The notes under the pieces are model-generated. The model searched no databases. It was not told the origin of the DNA and saw nothing but the letters and a program-made list of their open reading frames with translations. Position numbers and translations under genes: made by a program. 64,000 nt of DNA from Eudorina sp. 2006-703-Eu-15 (lineage: Eukaryota > Chlorophyta > Chlorophyceae > Chlamydomonadales > Volvocaceae): NCBI GenBank assembly GCA_003117195.1, contig BDSI01000047.1:310001-374000 (forward strand), in the 5' to 3' direction. Positions 63,442-64,000 of this stretch are shown in pieces. Position 1 is the first letter of the stretch. Every line of letters begins with the position of its first letter.

Positions 63442-64000
63442 TAGCGAAAACAGCAAATCACTCCCAGACACAGACAGGTATACCCGCTTTGACTTCATAA
63501 TGAGGCACCCAGAAGCCAGCCGGGGTCCTCTTTGGTGTGTGTGGGGTTCGAACAGAGCAGCAGCGGCTCACAGTGCCGTACACAGTCTGCAGTGTTCTTT
63601 TGTTGGGAGGCTTCCCGGGCGGCTGTCACCTGTGACCCACGGGTCGACATTACCAACCGTCCTCGCACCTCAACGCCTTTCTGGTAGTTCAAGTGGCTAC
63701 TGGGTTACAACGGTTACATATACTGGGTGCTGCGGATCTGTCGTATCTTTAATGTGTACGGAAAGGTACGGTTCTGTTGGCGGAGTCGGGGCGTTGACTG
63801 CATGACCATCCGGCCTCTGGCTCTGCCCCGCTTACCATCACAGCCGGAAACCCCCGGCCTCTCGAAACGTGCTGCGATGATGAATGCAATCAAGCGCCCA
63901 CTATATGAAACATCGGCATATGCTGTCGTCGGCGGTCGTACATTGAAAAGATGTTCAGGATCTTGATTTGAATCGAACCCGAATTCGAATCCCATCGGAT
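63442..64000. other. 3' flank of the last gene, no gene seen
   Basis: The stretch contains one perfect GACCCACGGGTC (63635-63646) and otherwise nothing recognisable. The final bases contain a chance ATTCGAATCCC resembling a tRNA B box without tRNA structure. Confidence 0.5.

Noticed and set aside
63960..64000. tRNA gene at the window end
   Set aside because: ATTCGAATCCC resembles a B box, but no A box, acceptor stem or anticodon arm precedes it.

Overview
The window looks like nuclear DNA of a volvocalean green alga (Chlamydomonas/Volvox/Gonium-type lineage; the species cannot be read from the sequence). The basis is GC-rich, intron-dense genes with short exons and GT..AG introns, long Ala/Gly/Gln/Ser homopolymers in the proteins, microsatellite-filled introns, and a chromodomain Ty3/gypsy element. 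No bacterial operon structure, CRISPR array, tRNA or rRNA was found. Exon models were built by eye from splice sites, reading phase and protein-family resemblance. In every multi-exon model the exon lengths add up to a whole number of codons.

Layout. 1-4846: a decayed Ty3/gypsy chromovirus (5' part outside the window) with frameshifts, an internal integrase deletion, an unexplained insert, and a nested 236-bp hAT-type MITE with perfect 8-bp target duplication. 4847-10598: mostly non-coding, with one copy of a dispersed ~200-bp repeat and a 582-bp inverted-repeat element (7604-8185). 10599-17974 (-): a 15-exon gene for an uncharacterised single-pass membrane protein. 18642-22661 (+): an 8-exon inosine/uridine-type nucleoside hydrolase, divergent from the previous gene. 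22662-26232: non-coding. 26233-29534 (-): a 5-exon ZIP-family metal transporter with a very large His-rich loop. 29990-35249 (+): a 13-exon glycerol kinase, divergent from the ZIP gene. 35250-41256: mostly non-coding, with one Pro/Ala-rich putative terminal exon. 41257-53523 (+): a ~25-exon gene whose product seems to join an N-terminal acylation signal, a disordered linker, a TIR-like domain and kinesin-light-chain-type TPRs. 54638-59396 (+): a DUF1399/glycine-rich-domain-like protein. 59959-63441 (+): a long low-complexity protein with a membrane hairpin.

Functionally, the hydrolase (nucleoside salvage), the glycerol kinase (glycerol to glycerol-3-phosphate) and the ZIP transporter (Zn/Fe import) are housekeeping genes and do not form a pathway. 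The most interesting item is the 41257-53523 gene, whose acyl-anchor/TIR-like/TPR layout resembles innate-immune or NAD-consuming signalling proteins. Repeats add a second layer: a dispersed repeat present three times in introns of that gene, a recurrent palindrome GACCCRCGGGTC found even inside exons, and microsatellites that start exactly at 5' splice sites.
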